In this document: positions 21,095 to 32,319 of the stretch, one piece after another
How positions within the stretch are numbered: the first letter of the stretch is position 1
How the letters are laid out: every line of letters starts with the position of its first letter
Assembly: GCA_030268105.1 (NCBI GenBank)
Contig: BSDZ01000010.1
Span: 4,068,001 to 4,132,000 of the forward strand
Direction: 5' to 3'
From: Volvox africanus
Taxonomy: Eukaryota; Chlorophyta; Chlorophyceae; Chlamydomonadales; Volvocaceae
DNA: 64,000 bases
Translations under genes and position numbers: made by a program
Notes under the pieces: model-generated
Database searches by the model: none
What the model saw: only the letters and a program-made list of their open reading frames with translations
What the model was told of the DNA's origin: nothing

Positions 21095-24000
21095 TCACAC
21101 CGGAATGTTCTTAAATGCCTCCAGCAAGGCCAGGGAGGGAACCCACACGTCTGCCGGTTGATTTGCCTCGTCTGGGGCCCCATCAAGACCCTGCTTCGTG
21201 CAATTAGTACCGGCACGTGTCGACGATATTTCTATGGAACCATCACGAGCCTCAATAAGTTTTTCCAGCTTGCCCGCGGACGCTTCTTGTGAAACCGTGA
21301 CGGGCCCAGTTGCTTTCCCTGCCGATGTCCCCGTCTCCACTTCCGCCGCTGCGTCTCCACTTTCGCTCCCAACGGTCGCAATAGTAACAACCGCCGACCC
21401 ATTTGCCGTTAATGGAGCGCCCCCTTGTGCCGACGAATGCGAAATTAACGGCGCGCTGGGGACCGTGAGGATGTGGGTCGCACTGTTCCCGTGCTGTCGA
21501 CCGCTAGATAACGGCTCGTACATATGCGGGCCTGTTGGCAACAACGGGGCTTCACCACTAATGAACGCTTCCTGTTCAACCGTGTGAAAGCGAACTGACG
21601 TTTGGTGTTGTTGTGGCAACAGCGTCGCTGGGATGTCCGATACTGGTGACGGCGGCTGACTTTGCTGCCATTCCCCCGGTGGCAACTTCAGTACCAAATC
21701 CAGTCGTGCCGGTGCATGTGACAGCTGTAGCGATGCTGGCGGTAGCATGTATGCAGATAAGTAGGGGTCGACGATGCCTGCCGGATGTATGAGGCCTGGC
21801 GTCGGCGCGCCTGGAAAGAAGCCGGGCGGTCCGAACGGAGCTGACGAACCCATGGTAGATGGCGTCACCAGTGTCGGCATGGGCCACGGTGCTACTACTG
21901 CAAACTGTCGTGCAGGTTCCCTTCCGCTTTCCCTGAAGGCCGTTTCAGCGACATCTGAGTGTTGCTGCCCCTGCACGCTAGCTTTAATAGCTTGATCGGG
22001 ATGAACTTGCGCCTCTATTCCTGCGGGAACGATGGTGTTTTCAGACCCTGGCTGCGCGGGCCGCGGCCCCGTCGGCGACAGGTTAAGCAATTGGGCGCGA
22101 AGCTGTCGACTGTTGGCAAGCAGCTGTGTGCTGTCATCCTCCACCACATCAGGCACCATGGGTGCTTGGAGCACTCCTGAGGATTTCAGGTTATCACAGG
22201 GAAGCCCCAGGAAACGGGAGGTAACGGGTTCCGTCTGCACGGGCGAGAAAATCGGTAGATCTAAGCATTGACTGCCGTGACAGCAGGCTGACTTCTCGCC
22301 GATCAAAAAGGCAGGTTGCGATGCATCTCACATCCTATCAGGTTTGATTTTGCGTAAACACCGGAGCTGACAGCATTGCCTGGGGGTCATAGTGGGATAA
22401 TGCCGTTGGAATGAGCTCTATTGCACCCGCAATTGCCATGCACTCGGACACGGGACAGAGATTGGACACATCTGCGCCAGACGGAAATATCCAAGGCTCA
22501 TTAGTCCGTTGCTCTCCTAAAACAGACCTGCCTTACGGGCCATTGCTTCGTTATTAGTATGATCCTATATCCAACACTCTATGCTACACACTGCCATTTT
22601 GTGGACGTACCGTGCATACGACTCCCGCCGCCCAGGGTGGGCCCCGCTTCCGCCAGCGTATTGTTGGTTTCCTCCAGCTCCTGCGCAAGCTGTCGCGTGC
22701 CCTCTGCCAGGGTATGCAATTCGGGCGCCAAGAGCTGAGCCACGGACTGAGGCACATCGTGCAGCAGCAGTCGCACGGCCTTCTCGTGCCGTTGGCTCTG
22801 TGGCGTGGCACCAGGGACGGAATGGCGCCCTTACGAAAAGTCATGGATGATCCCATTGAACTCCATGGAGTCATCCATCGGTTCCCGTAACCAAGGCCTT
22901 AAGATAGGATAGAGGGACATGATGCGCTACACTTATCTACCGCCATCGAGCTTTACTTTTCCTGCGTAGGTGCAGCGCGCTAATCCTGAGCGGTATCTAC
23001 CCTAATGCCCTTGACTTTTATCATCATGCACCTTGCGAAACAGTTTGGCAAATCTACGAAGTTGCTCGTGCAGCTCCCACACGTGATGACTGCATGGCAT
23101 CGCACCTCTATTCGGTCCAAGATCCTGGCGGCGAAGGCCTGCCGCGTCAGCCTTGCCCGGGCCGACTCAGACTGCAGCAGCAGTTGTTGCGTGATGCCCA
23201 GCTGCCGCTCGAACGCTCCCAGTGTTGAGACAGCCGCCTTCTCCGACTTAGCAACCTCCGTCACGAGCACCCGCTGCTGCGCAGACAGTTCGGTAACCTT
23301 TTCTGTGGCGTGCTGTGCAACTCGGTGGGTCTCCGCTGTAGAACTTCTGAGATCTACAGCACGAGCACAAAAAGGGGCCGAAGCACACGGGAATAACTCC
23401 TTTGCAATGTAATGCACGAGAGTCCAGGGCTCCAATCCTTGACGGTCCGTAACTGCAAGTCGGCATTTGGGAGCGCGCGGCCGCCCACAGCATTACACGC
23501 GGTCACTCTGTCTTCCTTTTGACACGATCCTGGTGGTGATGATATTCTTCCTTCCCCTCTATCTGCAGTCCCAAACGGCTACACCCACCATCCAGCAGCG
23601 CCCGCTGCCCCAGAAACTGCTCTCTGGTCGCGTCCAACAATCGCCGCGCGGCTTCTTGCTGGCCACTGGTCACATCGTATGCGAGCCTCTCCAGCGTCTC
23701 ACGCAGCTCCAGGTACAGACCGCGCAGGGTGTCCACCTGTGGTATCACCAAGGCAAGTGGGGCGAGGAGAGCAGAACACGTCTGATCGGCAATGTCTGAT
23801 CGATTTGGCCCACGCGGGGCAGTTCGACCGCAGCACAGGTCGGATGTGAAGATATGTGATTCCGCATGCTGACGCAGTTCATCCGGTGCATCCAGTCGCA
23901 ACACATCCTTATGCCATTGGGGAAGGTCGACACATGCACATGGGGCAGCCTGATGGTAAGTCACACGGATGCTCCTGATTAGACGCCTGCAAGGTAGTGT

Positions 24001-27000
24001 GTTAAAATAAGATGAGCGCCTCTCCACCGCCCGAACAACCTGTTGTGCTTTCTCTTGTAGAGCTGCCTGCATGGCCTGTGCCTCCGCCGTCGCGCGCACC
24101 ATGCTCTGCAACGCCGTGGCCTCTGCCTCCTTTGCGGCTGCAACACTTAGCTTCGCCTCCGCCAAGTCCGCCTCCGCCGCATCAGCCCTCTTAGCTTCCG
24201 ACAACAGATGCTCCCGCAAGTCCTTAGAGCTACGGGTAAGATGGACATGCAGGTGGGCAACGCCACATGTATTCCAGGGGTAAATAGGATAGGTTTTTTA
24301 CTGTACCTACACTGGCCTGTGTATCGGTGACTGGGTTGCTCAAACTAAAACCCTGAGCTTCAAGATGGGTTGGGGATCCCGTTGGTGCTAACCGAACTAA
24401 ATAAAAGCGGAAAGGCTACCTCCCCAAAACCTTGCTTTCACCTACTGCAGTGCAGTTTAACTGGAACATTCTCTCCAGAAACGTGCGAAATGACAAAACA
24501 GCTCTAACTTTTCATGACGCGTGGAAGTTGTGGAAAGCAAGACCTGGCTAGGTAGGTTCGGTCTGGACTTCTCCATGTCATCATATAATAGATCTGTTCC
24601 TCCGTACCGCTCAGCCTGCGGACCTACTACCAGGCGCAAACCATTCCCCGCTCACAGATTCTCCTGGTGAGCCAGCATATCTGTTTTCTGACGACGCAGC
24701 TCTGACAGCTGGTCCAGCAAGCCTTCCAGCTTCATGTCCAGCACTTGATTCTGCTCCGTGAGTGCCGCAACTTGCTGCATCATTTGCAGCTTCTGGCCCG
24801 CAATACTAGACAGCTGTTTCTCCAATGTCTGGATGTACTTGAAGGAGCCATCGTCGGCCTGGGCCAGGGAGAAGGATGTCGGCCAGCCGGAGTGGCGCGT
24901 CGAGTGAGAACGTTTGTGGGCAGGCGATCGAATGCCATCACGTGTCAAGTATGGTACTCGGTCATATGCAGAGGCGGGCAGTCCGCTAAGCTGGTAGATT
25001 TATTGAAGGAGGCCTCCCGCTCTTTGTGTGCAAATCGCTGTGAAGACCACTGGGTATGAAATATAATAAATAACTTAAGGTTAGGGTTAGGTATACATCC
25101 TCCATGAGCACACAAAGGGATTCCCACGCAGCACCCGGGCACTGCACAAGAGCAGAGGCTGCCACCCTTCCAGGGTGTTGCGGCAACGAGGCCTATGTTG
25201 CAAGGTTGCACTTTATTTGGCTTTTGTTGACGAACCTTGCCCATACAATTCATCTCGTCAACTGCTAGAAGCCAGAGCAGGCCATCTAACCACAACATAC
25301 ACAATGTCGATCCCAGGACTGCAAGAGCGGGTGCATTTGCACCCTCACATGCTGCGAACTAATCCCTGGAGCCCCGGAAAACACCACACACGCCAGCCTA
25401 CCAGCTGAAGGTCCACATACCTGCATCTCGGCGTGTCTGACAGTGGGAAGCTGGAAGGAGCGCTCTGCAAGGTCCAACCCCTCAATTGCTTCCCTGAGCT
25501 GCGCAATGCTCTCTATATGCGCACCCTGAGGGGAGGCGCGGTAGGAAACGTGTGAGTGCAAGACGGGGGGCAAAGAGGCCACCAATTGTCATGGCCACCT
25601 GATAAGCTGCGAGGGCACGCTACGTGACGCCGCGTCGCGACGCCGCGACGTGCGGACAGCCAGCCTTACTGCCCAGGCGCGATTGGTCCTCGTGTGGGCC
25701 CCGTGTCTATGTTTTTGGAAAGCAAATACGTTTATTGTCCAATCGCGCTGGGGAGAGCCAATGGATGCCTGTGGCGATATATATCGTATTCCAATCCCGA
25801 ACAGAGGCGCAAATGAGATTTCCGAAATTAGATCAGTGAACCCAGAAGGTGAAGCAACCGCTGACGCGCACCATCCGATGCGGAGGATGCAACAGTATAA
25901 GCTGCCACTGTTAGCTGCCACGCACCTGCATCGTGCGGGCCTGCCTTATCTTGCTGCCCGCCGGCGTGGTGTGGCCCAGGGTCAGCAACCCAGCGGGCCG
26001 TGAGGTGCGACTGGTCACCAGGTGCTCCTCAAGCTGACATCTCAGCAGCCGGTTTTCGCGGAGTAACATTTCCCTGCCAAATGTGCAAGGTCAATACCCA
26101 GAACGCCGTTAGATTTCGTCCCACCGCATTGGACTACATGCTTAAGGTTTAGATACTTCGTGTCTTACGATGGAAGGGGTCAGCGTGACACTGCGGTCAG
26201 GGATTAACGTGACACTGGACATCGCGTGAACAAGCCAGCATGTACGCACCGAGAAGCGCCGTACAAAGTATTCGCCTTGAAAAGCTGCTTTTGAACGTAG
26301 GTGTCCACCTGCAATGCCAACCACGTCTTCAAGGTCAAGGGCGCTCTACCACTTTATACTGCACTCCCATGACGCTACACCTAGTGTGCCGTAATGACCG
26401 GGACTGCGCGAAGGAAAACGACGCTGCGCCCCTCTTTCATGTGCTTGTCCGTTGGGGTCATCCGTTGGACATGTTCGCGCGCGGAAGGCTATCCATAGAG
26501 GATACAGCTTCACGCACACCGGACGCAAACAGAACCAAGGTCCTTGCGAATACACCCCATGCCACTAACTGTCGGAAATGCAATTAGTTTCTGGGTGCAC
26601 TGCGTGTAAGTACGTGCTCGTACTGATTGCTCTGTCCAGCAGTGTATATTTTGACTAGCCCTACATACCTCATCCTCGGTCCACTTGCAGGACGCCAAGG
26701 CGGCCCTAAGGCATGCGCGGACTTTATCGCACTCCTAAAACATAGAAAACGACTTATAAGCTAGAGCCAAGTATGCCAGCGATGGAATATCTGTACAAAA
26801 ATTGCAGTACCTCCAGGTCCTTCTGTAGCTTCCGATAACGATCAAGGCGCCCATCTGCCTTCTGTTCCTCCAGCTGGGCTTGAAGCTTTCGGACTGTAGC
26901 TTGAAGCGACTTAATGGCTCCTGGACCTGGGCAATTTAACCAAGTTTTCAGACATGAAAGTATTCTATCCCCGTTGATTCCCCCATGTCCAAACTACCTC

Positions 27001-27079
27001 CGGCAGTTAGGTAATCCGTGAAAATGTCAGCCGCCCCGTGGCCTGCTGCCACGGCCTCTCTCGTCGCCTCTCGCCAATG
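21095..27079 (-). CDS. Long coiled-coil protein with Pro/Ser-rich C-terminal tail, unknown function (5' exon not found)
   Basis: Twelve exons follow in consistent phase: 26998-27079, 26811-26920, 26669-26734, 26250-26308, 25926-26073, 25421-25525, 24656-24858, 24040-24229, 23589-23736, 23106-23335, 22611-22797 and 21095-22176. They give 869 residues. The first 500 are helical and heptad-rich, for example IKSLQATVRKLQAQLEEQ, REMLLRENRLLRCQLEEH, ALTEQNQVLDMKLEGLLDQ, LAEAKLSVAAAKEAEA and LAEGTRQLAQELEETNN. The last exon encodes about 360 residues rich in Pro, Ser, Ala, Thr and Gly, with no predicted fold. Such a layout is common in basal-body, flagellar or cytoskeletal proteins, but nothing identifies this one. 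The start codon and one or more 5' exons lie beyond 27079; an ATG near 27300 does not join in phase. Confidence 0.7.
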
Positions 27080-28984
27080 CTGCAGATTTGGTGTTTCTCG
27101 TGGCCGCATTCCTCGCACTTAAGGTGCAACCGTAACATTCGCTAGCCTCTTTGCATGTAAATATTCTTTCTTGGCGAATAAAGAAAAGGTCCCGCTGCAT
27201 TATCGTTAAAAACATAACCAACTTATACAAACATTTAGCTTTCGTCTCATACTTGCAAGGTTGCTGGACATACAGGACGGTGTCTGTATCTGCATGATGA
27301 AGTTCAAGTTATTGGATCCGCGGCAGGTGTCGATTGGCGGGGGCGTAACGGCGAACTACGGCTCCTTGGCGTCTTTCATGGTAATGATGATATTAACCCG
27401 TACAATGCATTTGACTGAACATAACTCATAACTCACGTACACGACCTAACCCTCCTCTTATGAACTTTCTTTCTTTCTCCATTGCATGGTTGAACTCCTT
27501 CACAATCTGGCTTAGTGTTTATCCTTTATCTTATACTTCTTTGCGCAAGCTTGTTATCTTGAGTCTCCTGGCTCGTCCGGGCCTTACGAGCTCTAACACG
27601 CGCTAACACCCATGCTCATTCAGGCCTTCCTAGTTCACAGCGCCTCACATGAACCTGTCCACATCAGCTTACACCCTGTAGGTGTGGATAGGTGTGATGT
27701 TCGTGAGGTTAGCGAACGTTCTATCAACAACGGCGTACCACGGCAGCAACATTCGCTGTATACCCCTGAATACCACAGGTTACAGCACCGCATCGGCATA
27801 GCACAAATTATGGCCACCGGGCCGGGACTGACCGGGTTACTTCCTGTTACTTCGGCGCAGTATAGCTTGCGGTGAAAGAGGTACATGCCATACATAGTCG
27901 AACAAAATATGGATACAAGATCTAACATCTACGTAGCGACATAAAACCCGTCCACCAGCCTCAATAAGTGCTTACGTATTACAAGCTGCCAGGAGTCTAG
28001 GTTGGCGGTTGCAGCAAAATTTTCGTCGAAGGCCTATGTTCAATCCGGATCATACAAACGGACGAATCAGCAGCAAGAACAGCGAAGAAATAGGATATCT
28101 GGAGCTAAAATCGTTTGCCACTGATGTTTATAATGCACTATCTCTCATCATACATTGCATCGGGGCTAATATACCACAAGCAATTGTTATTTTGCTCAAG
28201 TAGCTCCCGTACATGTTGGCTTGGTTGCGTATTGCGTGGGCTTTTAGGGTGGGCTGTAGCAAACTCAATGCTCTGTCCTAATAAAAATTCATACATTGCC
28301 CATTACCGTCGAAGCCTATAACAATACCCTTGAGCTCTTGTCCCTAGCATAGCGTTATTCAGCCCAAACTCAACTAAGACTCCAAATAAACTCTTCACAA
28401 CGTAACTGTTTCGTTTGCCTTTTACCTGCAGATCTGTCTTCTAGTGCTTTAGTGCTGGTTTTGCTTGAACGGAAAAACTAGATTCGGCGGGAGCACTGAC
28501 CTAGACAAGGAAGAGTTGGCTTGTGTTGAGCAATACATTACTTCCACTATAAGCTCCCGTTAGGCTCCGTTTCATAAAATACACGGGTCGAGGTGCCGGT
28601 TACCTACCTGTTTCTACGTAGGCCAGGGCTGCCGCCTCCTGCCGAATAATTGGCAAACACCTGGCGGTCCCCCCGTACCCCAGTGAGCCAGCCGTTGCTG
28701 TTTAGTAACTATGCCGTGCTTCACATTCACGGCCATGAAATATCTTCATCCTATGGGAAAAGACATTCGCATGCATCCTGTCCTCACGAACGGCACAGCT
28801 TCCTGCGCATACCATCTGCGTTCATGATCCATGCGGTGATCATGATCCATGCACCGTCTTGGGCAGATCCATTGCAGAGCCACTTGGGGTCCAACGCTGC
28901 CGACCGGATCCAATCCACATGCCTGGATTATTCGAAACCATTTCCCTTGTATTTCCCCTCCTAACAGACATGCGGAAATTGCCA
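27080..28984. other. Region between the coiled-coil gene and GET4; no firm gene
   Basis: It should hold the promoter and first exon of the coiled-coil gene and the GET4 3' UTR. On the plus strand, 27295-27380 has an ATG followed by KFKLLDPRQVSIGGG and a GTAATG donor-like site. This could be an isolated exon but has no partner that I can find. The dispersed 30-base repeat is at 27561-27590. Confidence 0.45.
27561..27590. repeat. Copy 2 of the exact 30-base dispersed repeat
   Basis: It is identical to 20780-20809, while the flanks on both sides differ. Confidence 0.85.
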
Positions 28985-31879
28985 TCACTGCGCTTCCGTC
29001 AGCGTTCTGAATAGGTTGCCGAAAAGGTCCCCCAGCGGTCCGCCCGCACTACCACCATGGCGAGCGTTGAAAAAGGTTCCCTCCACGCGCTGCAGTAGGG
29101 GCTCCAGCGTGTCATCCCGCCGCAGGACTCCATCTTTGTATCGTTCCCTCACTAGCAAAAACACGTCATGCGCGCGGGCAGAAACAGCGACGTGTTCCAA
29201 GGCCTGCCAGGAAGCACGTGGAGTAGCAAGGCAGAGTGTCATCGATGTTAATATCAGCATGGCAGCTCCCTTAAGATGCGTAACCTAACGTGGTTGATGA
29301 CCCACTTTCGGCGGCCTCACATAAGCTAAAGATGAACATTTTTCAATGGAAGGAATCGATACACACCCAAACGGCAAAGGCAACGAGCCAGAGGCCCAAC
29401 CTTTCTGAGGTTGTGGAAATAAGATGGAATGAGAATCAATTAGAGGGGTGCTTATGGGAGACTTTCACGTCTCACAGCTACACACTAATCCCTACCTGTA
29501 GCATGAGTTTCGCGAAGTGACCCGTGGGTGTCTCCAGCGAGCCGCTCATAGAAATGAAGGCGTCGTGCAGTGCCGTTGCATATGCCAATTGACCCATGCG
29601 GTTGCCACTATTGGCAGCTGCGAGCACTTGCAGCAATGCGCGCAGCAGCCATAGGTCCACCTCCGTCTTAGGGCCCCCCTCAGCGCATGAGTGCAATGCT
29701 GCGACCGCAGAATGGCATGACCACAGATGTGGAGGGTGGCAAAATGCAGGCAGCACACGCTGAGGTATTTCGCGGTGCAATCACATAGCAACGTTTAATA
29801 CAGGGAAGCAAATCTGCCGAGATGTGTGGTATATGAAGGAAATGCACACACCCAAGCGCGCAGTGCTTGTCAAACAAAAAAGCTGATAATGCACGATACG
29901 GTAGTTCAAGGTATGTGTGCTTACGGTCCCGGGAGCATTGCATCAATCTTGTAAAGGCCATCGTCCATCAGCGGACTAGTCGGAGGCGCATAACGAGCAA
30001 ACTAGGTCCTACGAGGGACGAGGTACACGCCCGCCAGCGCCCGAAGATCTGGGTACTTAGGAGAGAGCACACCGTGTCCCGGGAACACTTGGAGTGGAAG
30101 CGCTACTAAATCCCTCACCCCTGGCAAACTCTTCGTGATCATCTCCGCGTACGAAGTGCAGCAATGCGCGCCCGATGCCCTCCACACCAAATGACTTCCA
30201 CAGGTAGGAAGCGAAGGCCGAATGAATCCGAGAGGACGAAATTGCAGCGCCACTCCTGCACAAGGATGTCACGCCTTCAATCAACTTTACAGCCTGCCCT
30301 GATGCCATCCTGGAACGCAAAAGAACGGAACTTGCATTCACTGACCTGTGGCATAGCGATGGGGGACCAGGGCCGGCACGATAGGGGCACATGCCCTTCC
30401 CTTCCAACTCAAGACACGCGATGCCAAAGGGACATTCAAAGCCATTCATTCACTTTCGAGGGCAGAGCCGGCCTAAAGCGTAAAGAAAGGTAGCCTAACC
30501 TTCATCACCATTACCCGTACTTGTATGCCCACTTGACCGCAGCAGCGACTAGCCGGGCATATTCATCCACGGCAGCGCCTTGTGCTGAGGAGGAGGACGC
30601 CGCAGCTTGTCCGAGAAACGCGCCAGCCATCGTGCTGGTAGGCAGCGGGAAAGCCCGTATGATCGCCAGAACGCGTGACACCGTGTCAGCGTTGGCAGGC
30701 ATGGCTGCTGACATGTAGGCCTGCATGTGCAGGTTTTTCCATGTCGGCCCTGGCTAGGCAGGAAAGACACGACAACTGCATGATATGAACAGAATGTCAC
30801 AATATGGCGAATAGGGATAGGGCGCGTGTCCTATTATAGACGCGTGTGTTCAATTTTGTGCGACCCGTGAAGCCTGCTGTCAAAGGCCACTTCACTCGGC
30901 ATCCCTGGATGAGATCGACATGCCGCCAAATTTGAACAAGGCAGTATGATGTCGCGAACTGCGTGGACTGTCCGGCAAGGGCGTGATAATAAACCCATAA
31001 TCCTGATACAATCTGCCTACAAGAAACTAAAAAACCTGATGAACTATTCCCCCAAGATAACATGTTATTCATGGCTTTGAGTTCAGCGCAAGAAGTTTCC
31101 GATTGTGTTACCCAAGGCACAGTACACCCATATTGCTGGCTGCACACAACTTTATCATGTGCACGCCTTCCCAATACCAGGAAGCGAGTCGTACCTCTAC
31201 TAGAAGCAGGCCAAGTTCTACTCCGCAAGTGGATTGGCCATGCGCAAGCTGTGTTATCGCGCCCTCCTACGCGCATTATACAACAGCGGACTGGGATTGA
31301 GAAGGCAAAGTTCAGCTGCATGCGCGCCAATAACTACGATAATGCAGGAGGTGCACTGCATCCGCCCCTCTGGAAATAACAGACAGAAATACACTCGACG
31401 CGGTTGCGCATGATGCTCACGACGGAATATTGACCTTGGTAGATATGCGTCGCTTGGTTTGCGCGTGCGTTAGCGCACGCACGCACACACAGGTACGTAA
31501 GTGTCCCAAAAGTGGTTCCAGGGACACATAAGCAATACTGCTACATCCCAGACACTCATGCAGCTTCAGGCATGGTATTGCGCACGGGGCTGACCACGTT
31601 ACTGGGTGGCCCAGCGGTTTTCCGCACGACTGGATACGATACTGAAACACAGGAATGCCTCCCCATCCGGGCTCTCCAACGTACAAAGCGTATTCAATGA
31701 TCTAGGAAGTACTGCACCTGCAAGATAGTGACAGCGTCCAGCAGCTGCTGCCGGGCCTTGCAGCGGTGATATGATGTCTTGTACATCTGCTGAGCCTCAT
31801 AATAAGCACCTGATTCTACTGTTTCCTTAATCCTTGCAACTGTCTGCAGTTGTGGATGCATGGAGTGCATAGCGATCAC
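28985..31879 (-). CDS. GET4: GET4/TRC35-like protein of the tail-anchored protein insertion pathway
   Basis: Seven exons fit together: 31713-31879, 31357-31369, 31195-31248, 30515-30720, 30119-30255, 29496-29698 and 28985-29203. The total is 999 nt, or 332 residues, close to human GET4. Family landmarks appear in order: RIKETVESGAYYEAQQMYKT, LAHGQSTCGVELGLLLVE, SRVLAIIRAFPLP, LVAAAVKWAYKYG, RIHSAFASYLWKSFG, TEVDLWLLRALLQVLAA and VFLLVRERYKDGVL. GET4 is a helical-repeat protein that, with GET5, bridges SGT2 and the GET3 ATPase in the cytosol. It thereby hands tail-anchored membrane proteins to the ER. The start chosen is the first in-frame ATG; a slightly later ATG is equally possible. The 13-nt exon is the least certain part. 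Confidence 0.88.
31357..31369 (-). other. GET4: Predicted 13-nt micro-exon of GET4
   Basis: It has a TTTCCAG acceptor and a GTGCAC donor. It adds the residues GADA between ILQVQ and LAHGQS, where relatives have a short Gly-Ala-Leu-rich linker. With it, the whole gene is in phase. Confidence 0.5.
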
Positions 31880-32319
31880 AGGTAATCAGTGAGCACAGGT
31901 AAGCCCCAGGGGACGCGACAAGGAACAGAATAGGGGTGACACAACGCTTTCATTTATCAACAAGCACGATTCTACCTTTTCAATAGAAGGTGGCATCCTG
32001 TCAAATGCGACAAAAGCAGACGATCAACCGAGGTATGACTTTACAGGGACACTTTGCGCGGCATAAGATTCCTCCCGGACAAACATATTGAGGAAGGCCT
32101 TTTTTCCTATGAAAAACAAAGCAACAAGGTACATGATGCGCACATAAGTTGCAAATTCGTTGCAGGGGTCGTAATTCTCGTACGGAATAAGAAGCTTTTC
32201 AACCCTGACTATGCTTCCAGCTGTAAAGGAACAGCCCTAGCATTTTCTAGGGCTAATCGGCCATTAGCAGTGATGTTACTGTGACCTAATTTTTGTATCG
32301 CCTTAACTCTCGGAGTAAA
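31880..32319. promoter_or_regulatory. Divergent promoter region between GET4 and the CCDC6-like gene
   Basis: The two genes start back-to-back with 440 bp between their ATGs, so both promoters must lie here or overlap. No TATA box or named motif is clear. Confidence 0.5.

Noticed and set aside
25078..25093. GGTTAGGGTTAGG, telomere-like repeat
   Set aside because: Only about two units are present and they lie in an intron. This is too short to mean an internal telomere.
31062..31379. 105-codon plus-strand frame
   Set aside because: It lies antisense to GET4 exons and introns. The minus strand carries the conserved LAHGQSTCGVEL block.
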